The translations under genes were made by a program, and so were the position numbers. 64,000 bases of DNA from G963662905 sp963676415 (GTDB taxonomy: Bacteria > Bacteroidota > Bacteroidia > Bacteroidales > WRLA01), in NCBI GenBank assembly GCA_963676415.1, contig OY781097.1:1860001-1924000 (forward strand), read 5' to 3'. Under the pieces are notes generated by a model. That model searched no databases, was not told where the DNA came from, and saw only the letters and a list, made by a program, of their open reading frames with translations. Below, in pieces: positions 18,681 to 26,701 of the stretch. Position 1 is the first letter of the stretch; each line of letters starts with the position of its first letter.

Positions 18681-19463
18681 TTAATCAAAAAATTCAAAGC
18701 GCACGGTATCATCGCCCGACAAGCCCAATAAGCTGGCCGCATTACCCTGATTTATGGCGATTTCCAGGAATCCGTGGCTGCCAAACAATGCCAGCATCTC
18801 GCCCTCGGGCACATCCAGATAGCTTTTGGAGATATTATTGATTTTGTATCGCCCACCACTGAATTGTATGCTGAAATTCCGCCCTTGTCGCGCTTTCCTG
18901 AAATTTTCTTCCGAAATGTTCACAATGGCATTTTCATAGCGGTCGATATAAATTACCTTGCCTTTGAGGATATTGCCCGATAAAACCGGCTGGAAATTCA
19001 TCCGTGGTTTGAGCTGTGCCTTTTTCTCGCCCAAATCTTCCGGGGCAGCACCCTGAACCAGTTTGCAGGCCGCCTGCAGAAAAATTTCTGTTTCCGGAAA
19101 TGTGAAATAATCGTTTTCCTGCATCAGGTCAAGATGGATAATTTCTTCGGGCTCCTTTTTAAAAATGAGTGAAAAAACGCCATTGTCGGCACCAATAAAA
19201 TAATGTCCGTCATATCGAACCAAAACGTGCGGGATGTCCAGATCGCTTTCCGAAAGCACAGCAAGTATATGTATGCTGCCTTTTGGGAAAAATGGATATG
19301 CATTTTTGAGCATAAATGAAGCTTTATTAAGGTCAAAGGGAGGGATGTTATGGCTGATGTCCACAACATTTGCCTCCGGACAGTGGCTCATTACATAGCC
19401 TTTTGCTGCTGCCACATAGTGGTCGTTCAGTCCCCAATCGCTTGTTAATGTGATAATCGGCAT
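18681..19463 (-). CDS. SAM hydroxide adenosyltransferase (SAM hydrolase, DUF62)
   Basis: 260 residues from the ATG at 19463 (MPIITLTSDWG, the usual family start; an in-frame ATG at 19499 would add 12 atypical residues). The N-terminal TSDWG Asp and the GADNGVFS motif are hallmarks of the family, which hydrolyses S-adenosylmethionine to adenosine and methionine. The C-terminal barrel carries YIDRYENAIVNIS. Cytosolic. First gene of a two-gene minus-strand unit with the isoprenoid-like gene. The physiological role of this family is not settled; SAM turnover control is the usual suggestion. Confidence 0.9.
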   Translation of the reverse strand: MPIITLTSDWGLNDHYVAAAKGYVMSHCPEANVVDISHNIPPFDLNKASFMLKNAYPFFPKGSIHILAVLSESDLDIPHVLVRYDGHYFIGADNGVFSLIFKKEPEEIIHLDLMQENDYFTFPETEIFLQAACKLVQGAAPEDLGEKKAQLKPRMNFQPVLSGNILKGKVIYIDRYENAIVNISEENFRKARQGRNFSIQFSGGRYKINNISKSYLDVPEGEMLALFGSHGFLEIAINQGNAASLLGLSGDDTVRFEFFD

Positions 19464-19622
19464 AATTTTAAGCTTTTTATCCTGTTGCGTAATTTTCACC
19501 TATTTTTGTAGCTCAAAATTAAGAATTAATGGCGCATTTGATAGGCTTTTTTTTAAATTATTCAATTTCAGCTTCTTTTGTGCCCTATTCTGCCGGAATA
19601 ATTGTGTATAGAAATTTACTTT

Positions 19623-20576
19623 ATGCCTGAAAAAGTTTTATCAACTGAGGATTTTTCTGCCCTGGATATTTTTGGTCCTAACGATGTCAATCTGAATGCC
19701 ATGCGTGGCTTCTTTCCAAAACTCCGTATTGTTGCACGTGGCGACCTGCTTAAACTAATTGGTGATGATGAAGAAATCAGCAATTTTGAACAGAAATTTA
19801 ATCTTTGCCTGATTCATTACGAACGTTTTAATAAACTTACGGATCAGGATGTCGGACAGATTATGACCGGTTCGCGCGATGCCAACGGCAATGAACCCAA
19901 AGATGCTGCCGATGCCATTGTGCATGGCCGAAACGGAAAGGTGATCAAACCGCGGACACCGAATCAATTGCGCATGACCAAAAGCATCCTTAAAAATGAC
20001 CTGGTGTTTGCTATTGGCCCGGCCGGAACCGGAAAAACATATACTGCTGTAGCATTGGCCGTGCGCGCATTGAAAAACAAGGAAGTCAGAAGGATCATCC
20101 TTACACGGCCTGCTGTTGAAGCCGGCGAGAACCTGGGTTTCCTTCCCGGCGACCTGAAGGACAAACTTGACCCATACCTTCAGCCTTTGTACGACGCTTT
20201 GCGCGATATGATTCCGACTCAACGACTGCTTACCTATCTCGAAGACGGTACCATCGAAGTGGCCCCGCTGGCATTTATGCGCGGCCGTACCCTCGATCAT
20301 GCTTTTGCCATTTTGGATGAAGCCCAAAACTGTAAGGAAAGCCAACTCAAAATGTTCCTCACGCGTATGGGGCCGTCGGCGCGATTTGTTGTCACGGGCG
20401 ATATCACCCAAATTGACCTGCCCGGAAACCAGAAATCTGGACTTCCCGGAGCCTTGCGCCGCCTCAAAAATATTCCCGGAATTGACAGTATTTACCTCGA
20501 TGAAAGCGATATCGTGCGCCATAGATTGGTTGGGGATATTCTTAAGGCTTATAATAAAGAAGAAAATAAATCATGA
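19623..20576 (+). CDS. PhoH-family ATPase
   Basis: 317 residues from the ATG at 19623; an in-frame ATG at 19602 is less likely. The Walker A motif GPAGTGKT is at about residue 131, Walker B ILDEAQN follows, and GDITQIDLPG is the usual third motif. PhoH proteins are cytosolic ATPases linked to RNA metabolism and phosphate-starvation responses in different bacteria; here the role is unknown. Its TGA overlaps the next gene's ATG (ATGA), showing coupling with the DUF554 gene. It is divergent from the SAM hydrolase gene. Confidence 0.93.
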   Translation: MPEKVLSTEDFSALDIFGPNDVNLNAMRGFFPKLRIVARGDLLKLIGDDEEISNFEQKFNLCLIHYERFNKLTDQDVGQIMTGSRDANGNEPKDAADAIVHGRNGKVIKPRTPNQLRMTKSILKNDLVFAIGPAGTGKTYTAVALAVRALKNKEVRRIILTRPAVEAGENLGFLPGDLKDKLDPYLQPLYDALRDMIPTQRLLTYLEDGTIEVAPLAFMRGRTLDHAFAILDEAQNCKESQLKMFLTRMGPSARFVVTGDITQIDLPGNQKSGLPGALRRLKNIPGIDSIYLDESDIVRHRLVGDILKAYNKEENKS

Positions 20577-21256
20577 CCGGGACGCTGGTAAATGTGGCTG
20601 CAGTTTTGGCAGGCAGCCTGCTGGGGCTCTTGATCAAAAACCGGATGCCAAAGAGGCTTACAGAAATTGTTTTTCAGGTGCTGGGGCTTTTTACCCTTTT
20701 TCTGGGCGTAAGCATGGCGCTGAAAACAAACCACCTGATTTACCTCATTTTTAGTCTGCTGCTCGGTGGGATTTCCGGTGAATTGCTTCGTCTTGAAGAA
20801 CGGATGGATCGCTTTGGGGCTTTTTTGAAAAGAAAACTGCCGGGCAATAACGAGCGTTTTCAGGAAGGGCTTATTACTGCTTTTCTTCTGTTTTGTATGG
20901 GCAGTATGACCATTTTAGGGGCCATAGAAGAAGGCATCAACAATAATCCGGATTTGCTGCTTACCAAATCGCTTATGGATGGATTTTCTTCTATCGCTTT
21001 GGCCGCAGCTTTGGGCGTGGGTGTTTTGCTCTCCGCAATTCCGCTGCTGATTTTTCAAGGCAGTTTGACTATCCTGGCGTCATCGGTTCAGGATTTCCTC
21101 CTGCCGGAAATGATTGCAGAAATTACAGCCGTCGGCGGTGTGATGCTCATCGGTTTGGGTATCAATATATTGGGTATTAAAAAACTGCGCATCATGAACA
21201 TGCTTCCGGCACTGCTGTTTGTTGTTTTGATAGTGATGGTTTTTGGTGGTTCCTAA
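20573..21256 (+). CDS. DUF554 family membrane protein
   Basis: 227 residues with about six or seven membrane segments and the family's early GSLLGLLIKNRMPKRL and LFTLFLGVSMAL pattern. Function unknown; it is a putative transporter by topology alone. The start overlaps the phoH-like stop by four bases. A palindromic terminator-like element begins inside its last codons. Confidence 0.85.
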   Translation: MTGTLVNVAAVLAGSLLGLLIKNRMPKRLTEIVFQVLGLFTLFLGVSMALKTNHLIYLIFSLLLGGISGELLRLEERMDRFGAFLKRKLPGNNERFQEGLITAFLLFCMGSMTILGAIEEGINNNPDLLLTKSLMDGFSSIALAAALGVGVLLSAIPLLIFQGSLTILASSVQDFLLPEMIAEITAVGGVMLIGLGINILGIKKLRIMNMLPALLFVVLIVMVFGGS

Positions 21257-21295
21257 CTTTTTCAAAGTTCTAAACTTTGGAAAAATTCAGTTAGG
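21252..21295 (+). terminator. Palindromic hairpin after the DUF554 gene (repeat family)
   Basis: Nested inverted repeat CCTAAC ... GTTAGG around TTTTTCAAAGTT / AACTTTGGAAAAA. It overlaps the stop codon of the upstream gene. The centre resembles the element at 26173-26214, so it is both a probable terminator and a member of a small repeat family. Confidence 0.6.
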
Positions 21296-21319
21296 AGCCA
21301 CCAAAAACCCCAAGGATTT

Positions 21320-21327
21320 TATCTTTG
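21320..21327 (+). promoter_or_regulatory. Likely -7 box of the purC promoter
   Basis: TATCTTTG (TAnnTTTG) 20 bases before the purC ATG. Confidence 0.5.
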
Positions 21328-21346
21328 CAAAAAAATATATTTGATT

Positions 21347-22282
21347 ATGAATGCTATAGTAAAAACGGATTTTCATTTCCCGGGACAAAAAGACAAATAC
21401 ACCGGAAAGGTGCGTGATGTGTATAATATTGATGATGATAAGCTGGTGATGATTGCATCAGACCGCATCTCTGCTTTTGATGTGGTTTTGCCCAAAGGCA
21501 TTCCGTTTAAAGGTCAGGTGCTCAACCAGATTGCCGCCAAATTTTTGGATGCTACCGCTGATATCGTTCCCAACTGGAAGGTTTCCACACCCGATCCAAT
21601 GGTTACCGTAGGCCATTATTGCAAGCCTTTTCCTATTGAGATGATCATCCGAGGATACCTCACAGGAAGCTCGTGGCGCAACTACAAAAAAGGGGCACGC
21701 GAAATTTGTGGTGTTCCGATTCCCGAAGGAATGAAAGAGCATCAGCGCTTTGCCGTGCCGATTGTAACGCCCACAACAAAAGCCGAAACCGGCCACGACG
21801 AAGACATCAGCCGTGAAGAGATTATCAAACAGGGGCTCGTAAGCGAAGAGCACTACAACCAACTCGAAGATATTACACGCAAACTTTTTCAACGTGGTTC
21901 TGAAATTGCCGAAAAAGCAGGACTGATCCTCGTGGACACAAAATATGAGTTTGGATTGAAAGACGGTAAAATCTACCTGATCGACGAAATCCACACACCC
22001 GATTCTTCGCGCTATTTCTACAAAGAAGGCTATGAAGAGCGTTTTGCCAATGGCGAACAGCAAAAGCAGCTTTCTAAGGAATTTGTACGCGAATGGTTGA
22101 TGGAACAAGGCTTCCAGGGACAGGAAGGTCAAGCGGCTCCCGATATGCCCGATGATTTTGTGCAACGTGTTTCCGAACGCTATATCGAACTTTACGAACG
22201 CATCACCGGCGAAAAATTTGAAAAAGCCGATGTTTCCAATATTCAGGAACGCGTAGAAAAAAATATCCTCGCAGCATTGTAA
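21347..22282 (+). CDS. purC: Phosphoribosylaminoimidazole-succinocarboxamide synthase
   Basis: 311 residues from the ATG at 21347 (a TTG six bases upstream is not needed). SAICAR synthase joins CAIR and aspartate using ATP in de novo purine synthesis. Visible motifs are the nucleotide-binding GKVRDVY near the start, ASDRISAFDVVLPKGIPFKG, the longer-form EMIIRGYLTGSSWRNY and LIDEIHTPDSSRYFY. The length matches the roughly 310-residue Bacteroidota form rather than the short 240-residue form. Monocistronic by context, with a -7 box before and hairpins after. Confidence 0.96.
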   Translation: MNAIVKTDFHFPGQKDKYTGKVRDVYNIDDDKLVMIASDRISAFDVVLPKGIPFKGQVLNQIAAKFLDATADIVPNWKVSTPDPMVTVGHYCKPFPIEMIIRGYLTGSSWRNYKKGAREICGVPIPEGMKEHQRFAVPIVTPTTKAETGHDEDISREEIIKQGLVSEEHYNQLEDITRKLFQRGSEIAEKAGLILVDTKYEFGLKDGKIYLIDEIHTPDSSRYFYKEGYEERFANGEQQKQLSKEFVREWLMEQGFQGQEGQAAPDMPDDFVQRVSERYIELYERITGEKFEKADVSNIQERVEKNILAAL

Positions 22283-22288
22283 ACAAGA

Positions 22289-22340
22289 TTTTATTGTGAT
22301 TTTACAATAAAACAGGGACGCATTTTTGTATCCCTGTTTT
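22289..22340 (+). terminator. Paired hairpins after purC
   Basis: Two overlapping inverted repeats: TTTTATTGT/ACAATAAAA (22289-22312) and AAAACAGGGA/TCCCTGTTTT (22309-22340). They share an AAAA run, so the stems compete at their junction. The second resembles a terminator. Confidence 0.7.
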
Positions 22341-22365
22341 ATTGACATTAGTCTCTGAATAATCG

Positions 22366-22373
22366 TAAATTTG
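22366..22373 (+). promoter_or_regulatory. Possible promoter of the antitoxin gene
   Basis: TAAATTTG -7 box 16 bases before the ATG, with ATTG 21 bases upstream (22341-22344) as a partial -33 box. Confidence 0.5.
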
Positions 22374-22389
22374 CAGGAAAAGCATTTCT

Positions 22390-22614
22390 ATGAGTATAGC
22401 AAACAGGAAATTAAGTATTATTAACTGGATATCCCTGCTTCAGGATGAGTATGTGGTTGAAAAAATAGAAGACATTCAGGCGCAAAAGCCTGATTGGTGG
22501 GAAACCATCAGTGAGGAGGAAAAGCAAGAAATTGAGGATGGCATCAGACAGGCTGACCAAGGGTTATTATGTTCGTCAGAGGAAGTCATGGCAAAATACA
22601 GGAAATGGGATTAA
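22390..22614 (+). CDS. Probable antitoxin of a ParE/RelE-type toxin-antitoxin pair
   Basis: 74 residues, no signal peptide. The C-terminal half, EEEKQEIEDGIRQADQGLL followed by SSEEVMAKYRKW, has the shape of small Bacteroidota antitoxins in which an acidic helix is followed by an S-EEVM segment that wraps the toxin. The downstream frame starts with a ParE-like N-terminus and overlaps this gene by 10 bases, as expected for a toxin-antitoxin operon. The toxin frame is truncated, so the system is probably inactive. Confidence 0.65.
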   Translation: MSIANRKLSIINWISLLQDEYVVEKIEDIQAQKPDWWETISEEEKQEIEDGIRQADQGLLCSSEEVMAKYRKWD

Positions 22615-22706
22615 AAGTCGTCTGGACTCCACAAGCTGAATCTGGTTTTGACAGAATTATTCGATACCTTGAAGAGGTGTGGACAGATGGTACATATGGG
22701 AAATAA
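22605..22706 (+). pseudogene. Truncated ParE/RelE-type toxin remnant
   Basis: Open frame of 33 codons from ATG 22605 to TAA 22704-22706. It begins MGLKVVWTPQAESGFDRII and continues RYLEEVW, which matches the first helix region of ParE toxins (normally about 95-100 residues). The rest of the toxin fold is missing. From 22688 a different frame stays open to a TAG at 22835-22837 and encodes an unrelated-looking tail (KPIEVGKLNSKTRLYN), so the 3' part looks replaced or frameshifted. It overlaps the antitoxin stop by 10 bases. Confidence 0.6.
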
Positions 22707-22870
22707 ATAATAAACCAATTGAAGTTGGCAAGTTAAATTCAAAAACAAGGTTATATAACGTTGGCCTAGTTATAAACCCATTTAGCCTGTTTCATAAAAT
22801 GAAAACTGGCAGATATAATTTTTCTTATCCTCAATAGATATGATTGCTTAACCTGAAAAATTGAATCATT

Positions 22871-23557
22871 ATGAGAATGTTTATAAGTTTGTTATCTTAT
22901 TGTTTTACGCTTTTATCTTTAGTTTTGTTGTTTTCATCTTGCAGCACTACTAAAATGGAACAAAAGGATTCGCTTGAATTTACTTTAAATCAATCCCTTA
23001 AATTAATTGATTCAATAGAAGGAGGTTATAGCTTTTTTAGTAAAAACATATATGCATGCCGCATCTTGGATGTCAGAAAAAAATCTGTTACGTTCTCCTA
23101 TTCATCCTGTTATCATAATATTGATATCGTCAATTCTCTGACCCCATTCTATTATTATGAGTCTAATTATGGTATATTTATTTTTCCGCTTATTCATGAA
23201 AGCAGTCAAATTTTTAAAAATATTCTCCCCGTTATGGACTCAGCTTTTCCAGAAAATAATAACGGGAAAAAGCTTTATGAATCTTACAGCTCTAATTCTC
23301 CAGTAATGTGTACTCCCTCTATCGGGTTCTGTAATATCAAGATGGTATCAAGCCTGAATATCACAAAAATACGCTATTTTACATCTTCTCCTCTAGCGGC
23401 AGTCCCACTTGAGTACAGGCCGATTTTAGATTATAAACCAAGCTATAGCTTCAGGATTGATTCTACTCTTCGTTGGTATCCTTATCAAACGAAAGATGCA
23501 TTTAAAGACGACAAAAAGTTAAAAAATTCCATGTTTAAAAAAGAAGTAAAAATCTGA
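22871..23557 (+). CDS. Hypothetical lipoprotein
   Basis: 228 residues. A lipoprotein signal peptide ends in a lipobox (LLFSSCSTTK, Cys about residue 25), so it should be membrane-anchored in the envelope. The rest is rich in Ser, Tyr and Ile (e.g. YSSCYHNIDIVNS, CTPSIGFCNIKM), with no family I recognise. It is lower in GC and closer to AT-rich accessory DNA than its neighbours. It lies between a broken toxin-antitoxin pair and gldF. Confidence 0.7.
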   Translation: MRMFISLLSYCFTLLSLVLLFSSCSTTKMEQKDSLEFTLNQSLKLIDSIEGGYSFFSKNIYACRILDVRKKSVTFSYSSCYHNIDIVNSLTPFYYYESNYGIFIFPLIHESSQIFKNILPVMDSAFPENNNGKKLYESYSSNSPVMCTPSIGFCNIKMVSSLNITKIRYFTSSPLAAVPLEYRPILDYKPSYSFRIDSTLRWYPYQTKDAFKDDKKLKNSMFKKEVKI

Positions 23558-23643
23558 TTGCCACATTAATTTTGAAGCTTCCCAAAAAATCATAAAAATC
23601 CCTCCCATATTTTTCTTATCGCTTTCAGGCTATTAAATTTGCG

Positions 23644-23651
23644 TATTTTTG
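23644..23651 (+). promoter_or_regulatory. Likely -7 box of gldFG
   Basis: TATTTTTG 22 bases before the gldF ATG. Confidence 0.45.
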
Positions 23652-23672
23652 CGCCGTACAAAATGCATCGCT

Positions 23673-24404
23673 ATGTATAAACTACTTAAAAAAGAGATAG
23701 CCAGCTTTCTCAATTCCCTGATCGGATATATCGTCATTTCGGTTTTCCTGATCATCAACGCCCTCTTCCTCTGGGTTTTCCCCATCGATTTCAATATCCT
23801 CGATTTTGGATATGCCAACATGGAAGGGCTTTTTGTGCTGGCTCCTTTTGTGTTCCTCTTTCTGATTCCGGCCATCACCATGCGCCTCTTTGCCGACGAA
23901 AAGAAAAGCGGCACTATTGAACTGCTTTTTACCCGTCCGCTCACCGATTTACAGATAATTTTGGCCAAATATTTTGCCGGATTGGTGCTAGTGGTTTTTA
24001 GCCTGCTGCCCACGCTGGTCTATTTCTATTCGGTCTATGCTTTGGGATATCCTCAGGGAAATCTCGATATTGGTGGTACCATTGGTTCGTATATCGGGCT
24101 GCTTTTTCTCGGTGCCAGTTTTGTGGCCATCGGCCTTTTTGCCTCTTCGCTAACCGATAACCAGATTATCTCTTTCATCCTGGCAATTATCATGACCGGT
24201 TTTTTCTATCTCGGTTTTGAATTTATCTACGGCCTGGATTTATTTGGTTCCATCGACCTGCTGGTAAAATCCCTCGGTATCAGCGATCATTATTCCTCCA
24301 TGAGCCGTGGTGTGATCGATACCCGCGATGTGGTTTATTTCCTCAGCCTCATCACTTTCTTTATTATGTTAACCAAATTATCGCTGCAAAGCAGAAAATG
24401 GTAA
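23673..24404 (+). CDS. gldF: Gliding-associated ABC transporter permease GldF
   Basis: 243 residues from the ATG at 23673 (MYKLLKKEIASFLNSLIGYI, a typical start; an upstream TTG at 23649 is unlikely). About six membrane segments. ITMRLFADEKKSGTIELLFTRP is the conserved ABC-2-type permease loop. In gliding Bacteroidota GldF and GldG form the membrane part of an ABC system with ATPase GldA. GldG follows after 10 bases. GldA is not in this window. Presence of GldFG does not prove gliding, as many non-gliding relatives have it. Confidence 0.92.
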   Translation: MYKLLKKEIASFLNSLIGYIVISVFLIINALFLWVFPIDFNILDFGYANMEGLFVLAPFVFLFLIPAITMRLFADEKKSGTIELLFTRPLTDLQIILAKYFAGLVLVVFSLLPTLVYFYSVYALGYPQGNLDIGGTIGSYIGLLFLGASFVAIGLFASSLTDNQIISFILAIIMTGFFYLGFEFIYGLDLFGSIDLLVKSLGISDHYSSMSRGVIDTRDVVYFLSLITFFIMLTKLSLQSRKW

Positions 24405-24414
24405 GCCTGAAACT

Positions 24415-26160
24415 ATGATGAAACAAAGCAATATAAAAAGCCATAATATTATGCAGCTTTTCTACGGGCTGCTGATCCTGATCCTCATCAACATCATCGC
24501 GCAATACGTTTTTACCCGTTTCGACCTTACGGCAGAAAAGCGTTACACACTCTCGCCTGCTACCAAAAAGCTGCTCAAAGAGGTGGATGATATCGTTTAT
24601 TTCAAAGTATATCTCGATGGCGAATTTCCTGCAGGTTTTAAGCGCCTGCGCAATGCTACACGCGAGATGCTGGACGAATTCCGTGCCTACAGCGATTATA
24701 TCGAATACGAATTTGAAGACCCGAACGCTTTGGAAGATCCCAACGATCGGCAAAACCTCTACCGGGAGCTGGTCGAAAAAGGTCTTCAGCCTACTGATCT
24801 TCAGGTGAATGATAAAGACGGGATGCGACAGCAGATTATCTTCCCCGGGCTGATCGTTACGCACAAGGGCAGGGAAATTCCTGTGGAGCTTCTGGCCAAC
24901 CAGATTGCCACACCACACGAACAGCTGCTCAATAATTCCGTGCAAAACCTAGAGTATGAGCTGGCCAGTGCGGTGCGCCGTTTGGCGGATACTTATAAAC
25001 CAAAAGTGGGTTTTGTTTCGGGCCACAGGGAAATAGAAGATGCCGGCCTGGCGGATATCGCTATGTCGCTCAGTGAGTTTTATAATGTGGAGCGGGTAAA
25101 AATTGATGGCAAGATTACCAGTCTTACAGAACATAAACTGGTGGATTCGACATCAGGCAAATACCGCATCCTCAACAAATACAAAGCATTGATTATCGCA
25201 CGTCCCGACAGTACTTTCTCCGAAAAAGATAAGTTTATCCTCGACCAGTACGTGATGCGTGGAGGGAGTATCCTTTGGCTGATCGATCCGGTAATTGCCG
25301 AAATGGACAGCCTGAAAACCAGCCCGCAGCTGTATGCAGTTCCCCGCGACCTGAACCTGGAAGACATGCTTTTTAAATATGGTGTGCGCCTCAATAATGA
25401 TTTGGTGATGGACATCAACAACTTGCCAATTATGCTGGTAACCGGTCGAATGGGCAATCAGCCACAAATGGGATTTATCCCTTGGCCGTATTTTCCTTTG
25501 TTGCTTCCATCCAATGATCATCCCATTGTAAAAAACCTCAATGCCGTGAAATCGCAATTTGTAAGCAGTATTGATACGGTGGGAGTAAAGGGCATTAAGA
25601 AAACCATTCTTTTGACATCGTCCGACTATAGCCGTACAGCCAATAGTCCGGTTATTGTGGATTTGAATTCCGCACGTCGTAATCCGGATGAACGGCTTTA
25701 TACCAAATCACATATTCCTGTTGCTGTTTTGCTTGAAGGGAATTTTGAATCACTTTATAAGAATCGCATCGCCCCATCACTTGCAAATGAAGAAGCTATT
25801 GGTTTTATTGGTGATGGTGAGCCGGCCAAAATGATTTTTATTTCCGATGGCGATGTAATCCGCAATCAATTGCACCGCAAACAAGGCTATCCGCTGCCTT
25901 TGGGCTACGATCAGGATTCACGTCAGACTTTTGGTAACAAAGACCTGATTATGAATGCGATGAATTATTTGGTGGAAGATGACGGATTGATTTCGGTGCG
26001 TAGCCGGGATATTAAAATCCGCTTGCTCGACAAAACAAAAATCCTTCGTGAACGCTTGTTCTGGCAAATCCTCAATACGGTTCTACCTGTATTGCTCGTA
26101 ATTGTTTATGGTATTGTTCAGGCCTGGTTGAGGCGCAGGAAATACGCCCGCAAAGCTTAG
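24415..26160 (+). CDS. gldG: Gliding-associated ABC transporter substrate-binding-like protein GldG
   Basis: 581 residues. An N-terminal membrane segment (LFYGLLILILINIIAQYVF), a large extracytoplasmic domain including FDLTAEKRYTLSPATKKLL and FVSGHREIEDAG, and a C-terminal membrane segment (LPVLLVIVYGIVQAWLRRRK). This is the GldG layout with an ABC-type uncharacterised transport domain. It follows gldF by 10 bases and is expected to form a complex with it in the inner membrane. Confidence 0.93.
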   Translation: MMKQSNIKSHNIMQLFYGLLILILINIIAQYVFTRFDLTAEKRYTLSPATKKLLKEVDDIVYFKVYLDGEFPAGFKRLRNATREMLDEFRAYSDYIEYEFEDPNALEDPNDRQNLYRELVEKGLQPTDLQVNDKDGMRQQIIFPGLIVTHKGREIPVELLANQIATPHEQLLNNSVQNLEYELASAVRRLADTYKPKVGFVSGHREIEDAGLADIAMSLSEFYNVERVKIDGKITSLTEHKLVDSTSGKYRILNKYKALIIARPDSTFSEKDKFILDQYVMRGGSILWLIDPVIAEMDSLKTSPQLYAVPRDLNLEDMLFKYGVRLNNDLVMDINNLPIMLVTGRMGNQPQMGFIPWPYFPLLLPSNDHPIVKNLNAVKSQFVSSIDTVGVKGIKKTILLTSSDYSRTANSPVIVDLNSARRNPDERLYTKSHIPVAVLLEGNFESLYKNRIAPSLANEEAIGFIGDGEPAKMIFISDGDVIRNQLHRKQGYPLPLGYDQDSRQTFGNKDLIMNAMNYLVEDDGLISVRSRDIKIRLLDKTKILRERLFWQILNTVLPVLLVIVYGIVQAWLRRRKYARKA

Positions 26161-26172
26161 TAATCAGTTTCC

Positions 26173-26214
26173 AATAAACATTTTCAAAGTCCTAAAACTT
26201 TGAAAATGTTTATT
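26173..26214. terminator. Bidirectional terminator between gldG and the zinc-ribbon gene
   Basis: 17-bp perfect inverted repeat: arms AATAAACATTTTCAAAG and CTTTGAAAATGTTTATT around an 8-base loop. It lies between convergent genes and touches the stop of the minus-strand gene. The core resembles the hairpin at 21252-21295. Confidence 0.8.
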
Positions 26215-26575
26215 AATCTACATCCCTTTTTACCAGCGCATAGAAATCATTTTCCAACGGAAGATAGCCATACTCATAGCAGAAATAATAAACTGTGCCT
26301 TTTTTGGTAGTGTAGATGCTGGTAAAATGCTCAAAATCGAAATCACGACGGGCAAGCTGTTTCAGGTGTACTTTGGTTTTGCCGTTGGGGTTTAACTCGG
26401 CTAAAATGCTGCGGTTTTTCTTAAGTTTTCTATTAACTCTCCTGATGTAATTATTGGAATCGGCATTCAGCCGGTTGTGGTAAAGGTTGCGGCAGGCATC
26501 GGAACAAAATATCTTGTCAACTCGGCCAATAATGGGCGCACCGCATTCGGGACAGCTTTTCTTTTCGTCACTCAT
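26213..26575 (-). CDS. Small zinc-ribbon/treble-clef protein of unknown function
   Basis: 120 residues. Four metal-binding Cys are in CPECGAPIIGRVDKIFC and SDAC near the N-terminus, then a basic segment (RRVNRKLKKNR) and a conserved-looking C-terminal part (FTSIYTTKKGTVYYFCYEYG). It looks like a nucleic-acid or protein-binding zinc protein common in Bacteroidota. No function can be assigned. Probably monocistronic. Confidence 0.8.
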   Translation of the reverse strand: MSDEKKSCPECGAPIIGRVDKIFCSDACRNLYHNRLNADSNNYIRRVNRKLKKNRSILAELNPNGKTKVHLKQLARRDFDFEHFTSIYTTKKGTVYYFCYEYGYLPLENDFYALVKRDVD

Positions 26576-26650
26576 AAATACTTTTTGAGGTAAAAATAAT
26601 GAAACTTTATATAAAATCCAATATTTCGCTCAAAAAGCCTTGCAGAAACA

Positions 26651-26680
26651 AAAAAGGCAGCCCGTTTTGGACTGCCTTAA
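26651..26680 (-). terminator. Terminator of the outer-membrane protein gene
   Basis: Read on the minus strand: AAGGCAGTCC, loop AAAAC, GGGCTGCCTT, then T-run. It starts 21 bases after the stop of the 26702-27217 gene. Confidence 0.9.
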
Positions 26681-26701
26681 ATATTATAAAGAAATTATTT
26701 C

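Noticed and set aside
19755..20522. 255-codon minus-strand frame over the PhoH gene
   Set aside because: Antisense shadow of a conserved ATPase gene.
21458..22348. 296-codon minus-strand frame over purC
   Set aside because: Antisense shadow; composition atypical and no signal or domain.
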